Below, piece after piece: positions 27,486-36,170 of a stretch of 64,000 nucleotides of DNA (its first letter is position 1; every line of letters begins with the position of its first letter). Origin of the DNA: Croceitalea sp947503285. Lineage in GTDB: Bacteria > Bacteroidota > Bacteroidia > Flavobacteriales > Flavobacteriaceae. Below the pieces are notes generated by a model. It ran no database searches and was not told where the DNA came from. It worked only from the letters and a program-made list of their open reading frames with translations. The stretch lies in contig NZ_BTGQ01000005.1 of assembly GCF_036985505.1 (NCBI RefSeq), positions 248,001-312,000 on the forward strand, given 5' to 3'. The translations under genes and the position numbers were made by a program.

Positions 27486-29339
27486 TTAATTTTGTTGGTA
27501 GACATTATTCCCTTGATCTACGTCTGCCATTAATTTAGAGGGATCGATCAAGACGCCCGTAATTTCATCAAGAGGTTTGTCAATGACCAAGTCATAGGTC
27601 GGATAAGCCCAAGCCCAATCGTCAACAACGGTTCTTTTGAGGTTCGGGTAAGGGTTTTCCTTTTCACCTCGCATCATTCGTAGGGGAACGTAATAGGTTT
27701 CTTGATTTCCGTTCGCATCAACTACTAAGATGTCCAAGGGCATTGGCATAAGACCAATACGTTCAAGGGTTATGGTTGTCTTTCCGTTTTTTTCGGTTAT
27801 TTTTTGAATGCCATAATCGATGGTATTGGTCGTTTGCGTCCAATCGGTCAAATACCAATCCAACTCAATTCCGGAAACCTTTTCAGCCGTTCGTTTGATA
27901 TCATTCGGCACGGGATGCTTGAATTTAAAATCGTCATAATATTTTCGTATTGTTTCCATCAATTTGTCTTGGCCTATGACGTAACCAAGTTGCGATAAGA
28001 ATATGGATCCCTTACTGTACGCAGCGATACCATAGGCAAAATTAAGGTCATACCTATCTGCATGCGTTGTCTGTGGTTGCTCTTTACCTGAATTGACAAG
28101 GGCGTAATAGCCTTTGTAAGAACCTTCAAAAGGATTCTCTTTATTTTGATCCATGATCTGGTCCATACATAAGCTGCTAATAAAAGTGGTGAAGCCCTCA
28201 TCCATCCAAGAGTGTTTTGACTCATTGGTAGCTAGAATATGTTGAAACCAAGAGTGTGCCATTTCATGCACCATAACACCTACTAGGCTACCAAATTTTC
28301 TGTCGCCTGTTATTAAAGTGCTCATGGCGTACTCCATGCCGCCGTCACCCCCTTGAACCACGGAATATTGCTCATAAGGGTACTTGCCGATATTCTTGCT
28401 AAAGAACTCCATTGCTGCTTTGGTTTTTGGCTGAAGGTTTTTCCAATTTTCAGCGAGCTCAGGCTTGTTTTTGTAGAAAAAATGTAAAGCTGGACCATTC
28501 TCCATTTCAACAATATCATGAACATATTCGGGGTCCGCCGCCCACATAAAGTCATGCACATTGGGCGCCTTGAAATGCCAAGTCAATGTTTTTCCCTTTG
28601 TTTTGATCTTGGTGCCAGGGGCTTCATACCCATGACCAATTTCATTCGGATTTTGCAAGTAGCCAGTTCCACCGACAGTGTAGTCTTTGTCAAGGGTCAA
28701 TTTCACATCAAAGTCGCCCCAAACACCATGAAATTCTCGGGCGATGTATGGATTGGAGTGCCATCCCTCAAAATCATATTCTGCCATTTTGGGGTACCAT
28801 TGACTCATTGAGAGGGCAACACCTTCACTACTGTCACGTCCGGATCGTCGAATTTGTAATGGCACTTGTCCTTTGAAATCCATGTTAAGGGTTGTTTTTC
28901 CGCCGGGTGGAATCGGTTTGGCCAAATCGACCACAAGAATGGTTTCCTCCTCATTGAATTTTACGGGCATTCCATCTTGGGTCAATGCGGTTGCATGCAA
29001 ATAACCCATTTCACTTTCTGAAAGGGATGCGATTCTACTTTTGCCATCTACCAACATACGTTTATCACCATCTTTTATGGTTTGCAACCGAACATCCATT
29101 TCGCTACCTGGCTGAAAGGCATTGTAATATAGATGGTAGTATACCCTGTTCAGGGTTTCAGATGAGTTATTGGTGTAGACCAGTTTTTGTGTGCCTGAAT
29201 ACTGGTACGTTTTGACATCCATGGCAACATCCATGGTATAATCAACGTGCTGTTGCCAATAACCGGCGTTGTTTTGGGCGATTAGACTTGTAAGCCCACA
29301 CAATAGGGCAAAAACGATTTTCTTAACTAGCTTTATCAT
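27486..29339 (-). CDS. M1 family zinc aminopeptidase, secreted
   Basis: 617 residues with a signal peptide (MIKLVKKIVFALLCGLTSLIAQ). The zinc site HEMAH lies at about residues 358-362 in MVHEMAHSWFQH, with the second-shell Glu in SWMDEGFTTF. The substrate-binding GxMEN-like motif appears as GGMEYAMST, weaker than the usual GAMEN. The length lacks the ERAP1-like C-terminal domain of large M1 enzymes and matches the shorter bacterial secreted type. It removes N-terminal residues from peptides, probably in the periplasm or at the surface. Its start overlaps the stop of the S8 peptidase gene (TAATG, 1 bp), so the two peptidases are made together. Confidence 0.94.
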   Translation of the reverse strand: MIKLVKKIVFALLCGLTSLIAQNNAGYWQQHVDYTMDVAMDVKTYQYSGTQKLVYTNNSSETLNRVYYHLYYNAFQPGSEMDVRLQTIKDGDKRMLVDGKSRIASLSESEMGYLHATALTQDGMPVKFNEEETILVVDLAKPIPPGGKTTLNMDFKGQVPLQIRRSGRDSSEGVALSMSQWYPKMAEYDFEGWHSNPYIAREFHGVWGDFDVKLTLDKDYTVGGTGYLQNPNEIGHGYEAPGTKIKTKGKTLTWHFKAPNVHDFMWAADPEYVHDIVEMENGPALHFFYKNKPELAENWKNLQPKTKAAMEFFSKNIGKYPYEQYSVVQGGDGGMEYAMSTLITGDRKFGSLVGVMVHEMAHSWFQHILATNESKHSWMDEGFTTFISSLCMDQIMDQNKENPFEGSYKGYYALVNSGKEQPQTTHADRYDLNFAYGIAAYSKGSIFLSQLGYVIGQDKLMETIRKYYDDFKFKHPVPNDIKRTAEKVSGIELDWYLTDWTQTTNTIDYGIQKITEKNGKTTITLERIGLMPMPLDILVVDANGNQETYYVPLRMMRGEKENPYPNLKRTVVDDWAWAYPTYDLVIDKPLDEITGVLIDPSKLMADVDQGNNVYQQN

Positions 29340-30988
29340 TATTCTGCGTTATGATCTAAGGTCATTTTTCCTTTCGAAATGCTTTCGGCCAAAAGTAATG
29401 CATTAAAGGCATTCACCATTTTACCTGACTTCGATACTTGTGTAAACGGTTTTGAGTTTGAGGCATCACCTGCCAAGATTACGTTTGTCTTTGATTGTAA
29501 CCCAGACTGCATCAGTACTTTTTTTACCTGCGCTGCGGATAGATTCGGGTAATAAGAACGAACCAATGCAGCGACGCCCGCTACTGCGGGAGCTGCCATT
29601 GAGGTGCCACCCTGAAACTCATATGAATTGTTTGGCATTGTAGAGTAGATTTGGTCACCAGGTGCGAAAACATCAACATTGGCATTGCCATAGTTCGAAA
29701 AGCCGGCAACCATTTTGGAACCATATGATGGAGCCAGGGCCCCTACCGTAATTACATTCTCAGCGAACTCTGAACCGCTGTACTCATGGTCATTGGGAAA
29801 ATTGGTGTTCTCTTTATCATCTAAATCATTACCATCATTTCCGGCGGCATGAACAATCAATACGTCTTTTGCCTCGGCATATTTTATGGCCTCATACACC
29901 CATTCGGCATTAGGGGAGAAAGACTTACCAAAACTACAATTGATGATTTTGGCCCCATTATCGACCGCATATCGTATTCCTAAAGCGATGTCCTTATCAT
30001 ACTCATCACCATTAGGTACCGCACGTACACTCATCAATTCAACGTTTTTGGCCACACCATTGATGCCGATACCATTGTTGCGTTCAGCGGCGATGATACC
30101 AGCCACATGTGTACCGTGGCTTTCGTCTTCAAAACGATTTTTAGGATTGCCATTACCATATCCCCTACTATTAAAATCATAGGGATTGTCACCTACGACT
30201 TCACGACCATTAAAATCCTTGTTCAAGTTGTAGTTCAGTTGATCACTAAAATGTTTTACCCCATCTTCGAACCCTGCTATGATGTCATCAATATTGTCAT
30301 CGAATTGATACAATTGTTTGATTATGGAAACATACTGTTGCATTTCTTCGCTTTGGGGTTTGAGGCCCATTAGCTCTTCTTTGGTATAAGCGTCTTTACC
30401 TAGCTCTTTTTTAACGGCTTTATCAGCAGCAGTGCTTATTTGAAGGTACTGTTCGTATCGATTTTTATTTTGCAATGCCTCGGGGTAGTCTTTGTCTAAC
30501 TGTAATTGGGCTTTTGCCCTATCTGAGGCACTACCGACATTTAAGCGAAGCATTCTGGCAAGCTCGAGCTGCTCGTTATATGATTCCCCCAAAAAATTAT
30601 AGCCATGGATATCATCAACATAGCCATTATTGTCGTCATCTTTTCCATTACCGGGCTTTTCATCATCGTTGGTCCACAAGACACCATTGAGATCCTCATG
30701 GGTCAAATCCATACCAGAGTCGAGTACCGCAACGACGACCGTTTCGCCACGTTTGTTTTTTAGAATTTCATCGTAAGCTTTGTCAACACTCATTCCGGGT
30801 ATGGTGTCTGTCACTAAATCAGCATGACCCCATGCCTTTTTTTCTTCTTCACTAAGCTCAACGATTTTGAGCGGTATGGCATCTATGTTTTCTACTGGAG
30901 TTGAGACCAATGTTGTGGCTCCGCAACCTACTAAGAAAACGCTGCTTGCGCATAATTTGAAAAAAGACTTTGAATAGGTGAGTATCAT
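29339..30988 (-). CDS. S8 subtilisin-like peptidase, lipoprotein
   Basis: 549 residues. The lipobox VFLVGC (Cys22) marks a lipoprotein. The catalytic triad is present: D90 in AVLDSGMDLTHEDL, His in SHGTHVAGIIAA (about 291) and Ser in GGTSMAAPAVAG (about 462). About 200 residues separate D and H, longer than in simple subtilisins; the insert (about 135-250) is helical and charged. It is probably an envelope-anchored endopeptidase. The stop overlaps the M1 aminopeptidase start, so an endopeptidase-aminopeptidase pair is produced from one transcript. No T9SS sorting domain is seen. Confidence 0.95.
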   Translation of the reverse strand: MILTYSKSFFKLCASSVFLVGCGATTLVSTPVENIDAIPLKIVELSEEEKKAWGHADLVTDTIPGMSVDKAYDEILKNKRGETVVVAVLDSGMDLTHEDLNGVLWTNDDEKPGNGKDDDNNGYVDDIHGYNFLGESYNEQLELARMLRLNVGSASDRAKAQLQLDKDYPEALQNKNRYEQYLQISTAADKAVKKELGKDAYTKEELMGLKPQSEEMQQYVSIIKQLYQFDDNIDDIIAGFEDGVKHFSDQLNYNLNKDFNGREVVGDNPYDFNSRGYGNGNPKNRFEDESHGTHVAGIIAAERNNGIGINGVAKNVELMSVRAVPNGDEYDKDIALGIRYAVDNGAKIINCSFGKSFSPNAEWVYEAIKYAEAKDVLIVHAAGNDGNDLDDKENTNFPNDHEYSGSEFAENVITVGALAPSYGSKMVAGFSNYGNANVDVFAPGDQIYSTMPNNSYEFQGGTSMAAPAVAGVAALVRSYYPNLSAAQVKKVLMQSGLQSKTNVILAGDASNSKPFTQVSKSGKMVNAFNALLLAESISKGKMTLDHNAE

Positions 30989-31015
30989 AGAACGTATTTA
31001 AGAATGTAATTTTAG

Positions 31016-31879
31016 TTATGTATTGAAGATTTCATTGAAGGTGTATGTTTTGTTGAATCTAACCCCTTTTTCAGTGTTTTGTAAGGTACAGAGCTCATTA
31101 TGGGCATCATGTTCTAAAAAGAGCACAAAATCATTTGCTACTGCTGTGTCTAGAAACAAGGCTTTTTCTTCCAATGTTATCAAAGGTCTGGTATCATAGC
31201 CGATGACATATGCCAAGGGAATATGGCCTACCGTGGGCAGTAAATCAGCCATAAAGACTAAGGTCTTGCCCTTGTAATCGATATGTGGAATCATTTGTTT
31301 ATCGGTATGGCCATCGACAAAAAGGATGTCGAACCCTAAAATTGAATTTTTTAGAAAGCTTTGCCCCTGTCTTTCGATAAATCGAAGCTGTCCGCTTTCT
31401 TGCATTGGCAACAGGTTCTCTTTTAAAAAAGAGGCTTTTTCCCTGGCATTAGGTTCGGTAGCCCATTTCCAATGGGCTTCATTCGTCCAAAACAATGCAT
31501 TCTTAAAAGCAGGCTCATAACCGGTTCGGTCTTTGTTCCACTGCACGCTACCTCCGCAATGGTCAAAGTGCAGGTGTGTCATAAACACATCGGTAATGTC
31601 ATCACGATGAAACCCCAGTTTTTTCAAAGAACCGTCTAGGGTGGCATCACCCCATTGGTGATAGTAGCCAAAGAATTTTTCAGATTGTTTGTTGCCAAGA
31701 CCGGTATCGATAAGAATGAGACGACTTCCATCTTCAATAAGAAGGCTTCTTGCCCCAATATCAATTAGATTATTACTATCGGCAGGATTTGTCTTTGACC
31801 AAATCGTTTTTGGAACAACACCAAACATGGCGCCACCATCCAACTTAAAGTTTCCTGTTTCTACGGGGTAAAGGGTCAT
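31016..31879 (-). CDS. MBL-fold metallo-hydrolase
   Basis: 287 residues with the metallo-beta-lactamase motif THLHFDHCGG (H102-x-H104-x-D106-H107), a second His in FVDGHTDKQMIPHI and an Asp in VFMADLLPTVGHIP. The N-terminal GNFKLDGGAMFGVVPK and LIDTGLGNK are typical of the lactonase/AHL-lactonase-like branch of the family. There is no signal peptide, so it is cytoplasmic. The reaction is likely hydrolysis of a lactone or similar small molecule, but the substrate cannot be read from the sequence. It lies 27 bp upstream of the S8 peptidase on the same strand. Confidence 0.88.
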   Translation of the reverse strand: MTLYPVETGNFKLDGGAMFGVVPKTIWSKTNPADSNNLIDIGARSLLIEDGSRLILIDTGLGNKQSEKFFGYYHQWGDATLDGSLKKLGFHRDDITDVFMTHLHFDHCGGSVQWNKDRTGYEPAFKNALFWTNEAHWKWATEPNAREKASFLKENLLPMQESGQLRFIERQGQSFLKNSILGFDILFVDGHTDKQMIPHIDYKGKTLVFMADLLPTVGHIPLAYVIGYDTRPLITLEEKALFLDTAVANDFVLFLEHDAHNELCTLQNTEKGVRFNKTYTFNEIFNT

Positions 31880-31973
31880 CTAAAACAAAATGACGCACAA
31901 AATAAGAAAAGCGTATTGTAATTGCTTCAAAAGCACTGGATTATTAGTCGTTTTTTAACAGAAATCGGCTAAT

Positions 31974-32025
31974 CTACCCATGCAATATGTGGGGAACGGG
32001 TTATAAAATCATAATCAATGGGTAG
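31974..32025. repeat. 8-bp inverted repeat upstream of the APC permease
   Basis: CTACCCAT (31974-31981) and ATGGGTAG (32018-32025) are exact inverse complements 36 bp apart, in the divergent gap between the MBL hydrolase and the permease. It could be an operator pair or chance. Confidence 0.3.
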
Positions 32026-32087
32026 AATGGAAGCCGTGTAGGATATTGGTTCAAAAAACCTATTTTTAGCATTCAGATCAAACCAAC

Positions 32088-34292
32088 TTGAAAAAATTAG
32101 AGCGTAGTTTATCATTAACCTCAGTGATTGCCATAAGTATTGGCGGTATGTTGGGAAGCGGTATTTTTGTGTTGCCCGGTCTGGCTGCGGCAAAAACGGG
32201 CTCTTCTGTTTGGGTAGCTTATCTTTTGGCCGCGATCTGCATTTTGCCGGCTGCATTATCAAAGTCCGAACTGGCAACGGCAATGCCATCTTCAGGGGGA
32301 ACCTATGTGTATATCGAACGTGCCTTTGGACCTTTATTTGGTACCATCGCAGGCTTTGGGCTATGGCTTTCGTTGCTTTTCAAAAGTGCTTTTGCTTTGG
32401 TCGGCTTTGGGGCCTACCTTTCCATTTTGGTAAGTATTGATGCTGGTTTAACGAAATATGTCGCCGTTCTGTTCTTATCGCTGATTTTGTTTTTGAATAT
32501 CATGGGCGTGAAGAAGGTCGGTAAAGTTCAGATTTTCATTGTTAGCCTAAGCTTGGTGACCCTAGCCCTTATTTTGCTTTTCGGTCTTCCGAAAACCTCA
32601 TCAGACCTGTTAGAACCCTTTCTGACCGATGGCAATATGGGATTGTTTTCAACGGTTGCCTTCGTTTATATTTCATATGCCGGGGTAACCAAAGTGGCCG
32701 CAATTGCAGGAGAAATCAAAAATCCGGGTAAAAATCTGCCTAGGGCGATGATCTTGTCCTTATTCATTATGACCATAATCTATGTTTCCGTTGCCTTTGT
32801 TTTGGTAGGCAATATTCCCCTTTCAGCACTGCAGACCGACATCAAACCAATTTATACCATTGCCAGAATATTAGGGGGAAGCTATGTTGGGTATATCGCC
32901 GCCCTTATTGGGGTAATAACCCTCATATCCATGGCAAATTCCGGGGTTCTTGCAGCTTCAAGGTTCCCGTTTGCAATGGCCATAGATAAGTTGCTGCCAG
33001 AGTTTATGGGCACTATCCACAGTAAGTATTTGACTCCAGTGGTAACCATCGTAATGACTTGTTTTTTAATGGCAATGGTCATCCTCTTTTTAGAGGTAGA
33101 GAAAATTGCAAAACTCGCCAGTGCGTTTATGGTAATGATGTTCATATTGGTAAACGTATGCGTAATCGTTCTGAGGGAAACATCAGCACAATGGTACAAA
33201 CCCCCATATCGTTCACCGCTTTACCCTTTTGTTCAATTGTTCGGAATTTTGAGTGGTATCGCATTGCTCATCCTTTTAGGTTCAGGCCCGATGTTGGCCA
33301 TTGTCGGCATCTTTGTTCTTGGTGTTGTCATTTATTTCTTCTTTGGCAAGAACGCTACACGAACAGGGATATTAAGAAAGTACGGGCACCGCCCGGCACT
33401 GTATCTCTTATATAAAAGAAAAAGGGATAAAAAAATCGTGTATCGTAGCAACCAACCTAAAATGATGCAAAACTTAGATGGAAAACTGGCATCGGATGCC
33501 GGTGTGGTCGTACCCCTTTTAGGCAATGAAAGATCGCCTGAAATGTTGGTCGAAATCGGTGCAGCGATCAATAAGAAGGAAAAAATTCAAGTGGTCAACG
33601 TTACTGAAGTACCAAACCAAACGTTTTTAGATGCCATGGTCGAAGAAAACCCTAGGATTGCATCTTTAGAGCGAAGGGTTGCCCGTTTGGCAATGTCACA
33701 GCATATCGATGTGGATTTTGAAGCTGCGGTGACCCACGAGATATCCGATACGATTCATGAACTTAGCAATCAAACCCATTGTGATTGGTTGGTAATGGGT
33801 TGGAACGGCAGGGCGCATAATGGAATCTTGGTAAGCAACCCGATTGGATGGTTATTGACCCACATCAACTCAAATTTCGCATTGTTCAAAGATGACGGGG
33901 TTCGCTATATTGGCAAGGTACTATTGGCACTACGGCCCGGCAGGAGTGACCAAAATTTTATTAATGTAGCCGATAGAATATGTAGATTCTATAACGCCTC
34001 ATTGACGTTATTACATGTTGTACCCAATAATACCGAATGGGAAACAATCAATGAAATGGAATCAAATTCAAAAAAACGCTTACTAGGGGTGAATACATCG
34101 AGCATGGTGATCATTCAAAAAGATGATGACCCGATTGCCGCGATCTCAAAGGCCTCGGCAAGTTTTGACCTGCTTATTCTCGGTACACCACAAAAAGACA
34201 ATTGGATCAGCGTTTTGTTTGGTACGGGTAAGGATAAATTTACCGAAAGATCGGCTTGTTCTGTGCTACGATTGACCATGAAAGACCATTAG
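32088..34292 (+). CDS. APC family amino-acid permease with C-terminal UspA domains, TTG start
   Basis: 734 residues. The first 430 or so form an APC transporter: helix 1 ISIGGMLGSGIF carries the family's unwound glycine motif, then about eleven more helices. From about residue 455 two universal-stress-protein-like domains follow (GVVVPLLGNERSPEMLVEIG; later VLLALRPGRSDQNFINVADR with DLLILGTPQKDNW). No ATG precedes the first helix, so TTG at 32088 is the only sensible start. It takes up amino acids or amines; the cytoplasmic USP part probably binds a nucleotide and regulates transport. It is followed 40 bp later by an antiporter on the same strand. Confidence 0.9.
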   Translation: MKKLERSLSLTSVIAISIGGMLGSGIFVLPGLAAAKTGSSVWVAYLLAAICILPAALSKSELATAMPSSGGTYVYIERAFGPLFGTIAGFGLWLSLLFKSAFALVGFGAYLSILVSIDAGLTKYVAVLFLSLILFLNIMGVKKVGKVQIFIVSLSLVTLALILLFGLPKTSSDLLEPFLTDGNMGLFSTVAFVYISYAGVTKVAAIAGEIKNPGKNLPRAMILSLFIMTIIYVSVAFVLVGNIPLSALQTDIKPIYTIARILGGSYVGYIAALIGVITLISMANSGVLAASRFPFAMAIDKLLPEFMGTIHSKYLTPVVTIVMTCFLMAMVILFLEVEKIAKLASAFMVMMFILVNVCVIVLRETSAQWYKPPYRSPLYPFVQLFGILSGIALLILLGSGPMLAIVGIFVLGVVIYFFFGKNATRTGILRKYGHRPALYLLYKRKRDKKIVYRSNQPKMMQNLDGKLASDAGVVVPLLGNERSPEMLVEIGAAINKKEKIQVVNVTEVPNQTFLDAMVEENPRIASLERRVARLAMSQHIDVDFEAAVTHEISDTIHELSNQTHCDWLVMGWNGRAHNGILVSNPIGWLLTHINSNFALFKDDGVRYIGKVLLALRPGRSDQNFINVADRICRFYNASLTLLHVVPNNTEWETINEMESNSKKRLLGVNTSSMVIIQKDDDPIAAISKASASFDLLILGTPQKDNWISVLFGTGKDKFTERSACSVLRLTMKDH

Positions 34293-34332
34293 CCGACCAT
34301 TTTAATTACTATTTTTACGAAAACTCAAATTG

Positions 34333-36165
34333 ATGCTTGAACTAGCGGGAATAATCATTTTAGGAATTATAGCACAATGGGTGGCCTGGCGGTTAAAGTT
34401 GCCTGCTATCTTACCGTTGATTTTGATTGGGCTTTTAGTAGGCCCAATCGCTACATTATACACCGAGGATGGAACAAAACTTATTGAACCGATTTGGAAT
34501 GGTACGAAAGGACTTTTTCCTGGGGAAGGACTCTATTATTTCGTCTCACTTGCCATAAGTATCATCCTTTTTGAAGGCGGGTTGACCTTGAAACGTGCCG
34601 AAATCAAAAACGTAGGGCCGGTAATCACGAAGTTGATAACCGTAGGTTCGGTAGTTACGTTTTTTGGTGCCGGAGTGGCCGCTCACTATATTTTTGGACT
34701 TTCTTGGCAGATTTCCTTTTTATTCTCGGCATTGATCATTGTCACTGGGCCAACTGTAATAACCCCTATTTTGCGAAACATCCCCTTGAAGAAGGATGTC
34801 TCAACGGTATTGAAATGGGAAGGTATTTTAATAGACCCAATCGGGGCATTGGTAGCCGTTTTGGTCTTTGAGTTTATCAGTGTAGGGGAGGGTAGTGCCT
34901 TTACCCAAACGGCATTGATTGAATTCGGAAAGATCCTCCTGTTTGGCACCACCTTTGGCTTTACATTCGCGCACGCACTGGCTTTCGCAATCAAGAAAAA
35001 CCTGATTCCGCATTATCTGATGAACGTGGTCTCCCTTTCCGTCGTGTTATTGGTGTTTGTAGAGTCGGATGTTTTTGCACACGAATCAGGGCTTTTGGCC
35101 GTTGTGGTCATGGGAATGGTCTTGGGTAATATGAACCTACCCAACCTAAAAGAGCTACTGTATTTCAAAGAGTCTTTAAGCGTTCTTCTCATCTCCATTC
35201 TTTTTATTCTTTTGGCCGCCAATATCGACATCAGCGATTTAGAATTGTTATATAACTGGCAGACCGTGGCACTCTTTGCCATTGTGGTGTTTTTAATTAG
35301 GCCATTAGGTGTTTTCTTGAGTACACAGGGGTCGGGGTTGAAGCTGAATGAAAGAATGTTCATTGGCTGGGTAGGCCCTCGGGGTATTGTAGCTGCGGGT
35401 ATTGCCTCGCTTTTCGGATCCAAACTATTGGCCAAGGGTGAACCTGGCGCCGAATATATAACGCCCCTCGTATTTATGATTGTTCTGGGCACGGTACTGC
35501 TCAACGCTACCACGGCACGTATATTCGCAAAGGTGGTCGGGGTTTTCTTGACCAAATCGGAAGGCGTGTTGATTATCGGAGCTTCAAAAGTCTCACGTTT
35601 GATTGCCAATTATTTGAAGAAAAACAAGCGTCATGTGGTGTTAATAGACAATAATCAAACGAACATTGATAAGGCGAAAAAATTGGGCATTGAGGCAATG
35701 ACGGCCAATATATACGCTGATTCTTTAACCGATAATATTGAACTGAACGATATGGGATACCTTATGGCACTCACAGGAAATTCAGATATCAATAAATTTG
35801 CCATCGACAAATTTCAAAAACAGTTTGGTGAGAACGGTGCCTTCAGAATCGTGAATACCGACGAAATGAACGACCCGGAAAATAATCCCGAAGAAGGTCT
35901 TTTTTCACATACCGACGATTTCGTCAAATTAACGGATGCCGCCCGTAAATATCCTGCAATCCACGAAGTGGAACTAAAGGATAAAAAACATTTCGATGAA
36001 CTTATTGAAATTACTCAAAAAGATAGTGATATCGTTCCCATATTCACAAAATCCCCAGATGGAAGTATCGAGATTATGCCCGCCAATAGTAAGGATTTTG
36101 ATCCTAACAGCGATGGGTATAAACTAGTATACCTTGGTAAAATGTTTGATGAAGACGATGAGTAA
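34333..36165 (+). CDS. CPA-type cation:proton antiporter with RCK/TrkA-N domain
   Basis: About 610 residues; the ATG at 34333 follows an in-frame TTG and is preferred. About 400 residues make a sodium/proton exchanger membrane domain (LPAILPLILIGLLVGP; ILFEGGLTLKRAEIK; GPTVITPILRN; LIDPIGALVAVLVFEF, the ion-site region of NhaP/CPA1 proteins; GWVGPRGIVAAGI). From about residue 410 a Rossmann TrkA-N domain follows (VLIIGASKVSRLIANYL), and the end is acidic. It exchanges sodium or potassium for protons across the inner membrane, with nucleotide gating through the RCK part. Sodium is likely in a marine bacterium, but the ion is not shown. A TATTTTTA box lies at 34310-34317. Confidence 0.92.
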   Translation: MLELAGIIILGIIAQWVAWRLKLPAILPLILIGLLVGPIATLYTEDGTKLIEPIWNGTKGLFPGEGLYYFVSLAISIILFEGGLTLKRAEIKNVGPVITKLITVGSVVTFFGAGVAAHYIFGLSWQISFLFSALIIVTGPTVITPILRNIPLKKDVSTVLKWEGILIDPIGALVAVLVFEFISVGEGSAFTQTALIEFGKILLFGTTFGFTFAHALAFAIKKNLIPHYLMNVVSLSVVLLVFVESDVFAHESGLLAVVVMGMVLGNMNLPNLKELLYFKESLSVLLISILFILLAANIDISDLELLYNWQTVALFAIVVFLIRPLGVFLSTQGSGLKLNERMFIGWVGPRGIVAAGIASLFGSKLLAKGEPGAEYITPLVFMIVLGTVLLNATTARIFAKVVGVFLTKSEGVLIIGASKVSRLIANYLKKNKRHVVLIDNNQTNIDKAKKLGIEAMTANIYADSLTDNIELNDMGYLMALTGNSDINKFAIDKFQKQFGENGAFRIVNTDEMNDPENNPEEGLFSHTDDFVKLTDAARKYPAIHEVELKDKKHFDELIEITQKDSDIVPIFTKSPDGSIEIMPANSKDFDPNSDGYKLVYLGKMFDEDDE

Positions 36166-36170
36166 TACTA

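Noticed and set aside
35013..35609. 198-codon leftward frame inside the antiporter gene
   Set aside because: Antisense to the membrane domain of a clear antiporter; composition is that of a reversed transmembrane gene.
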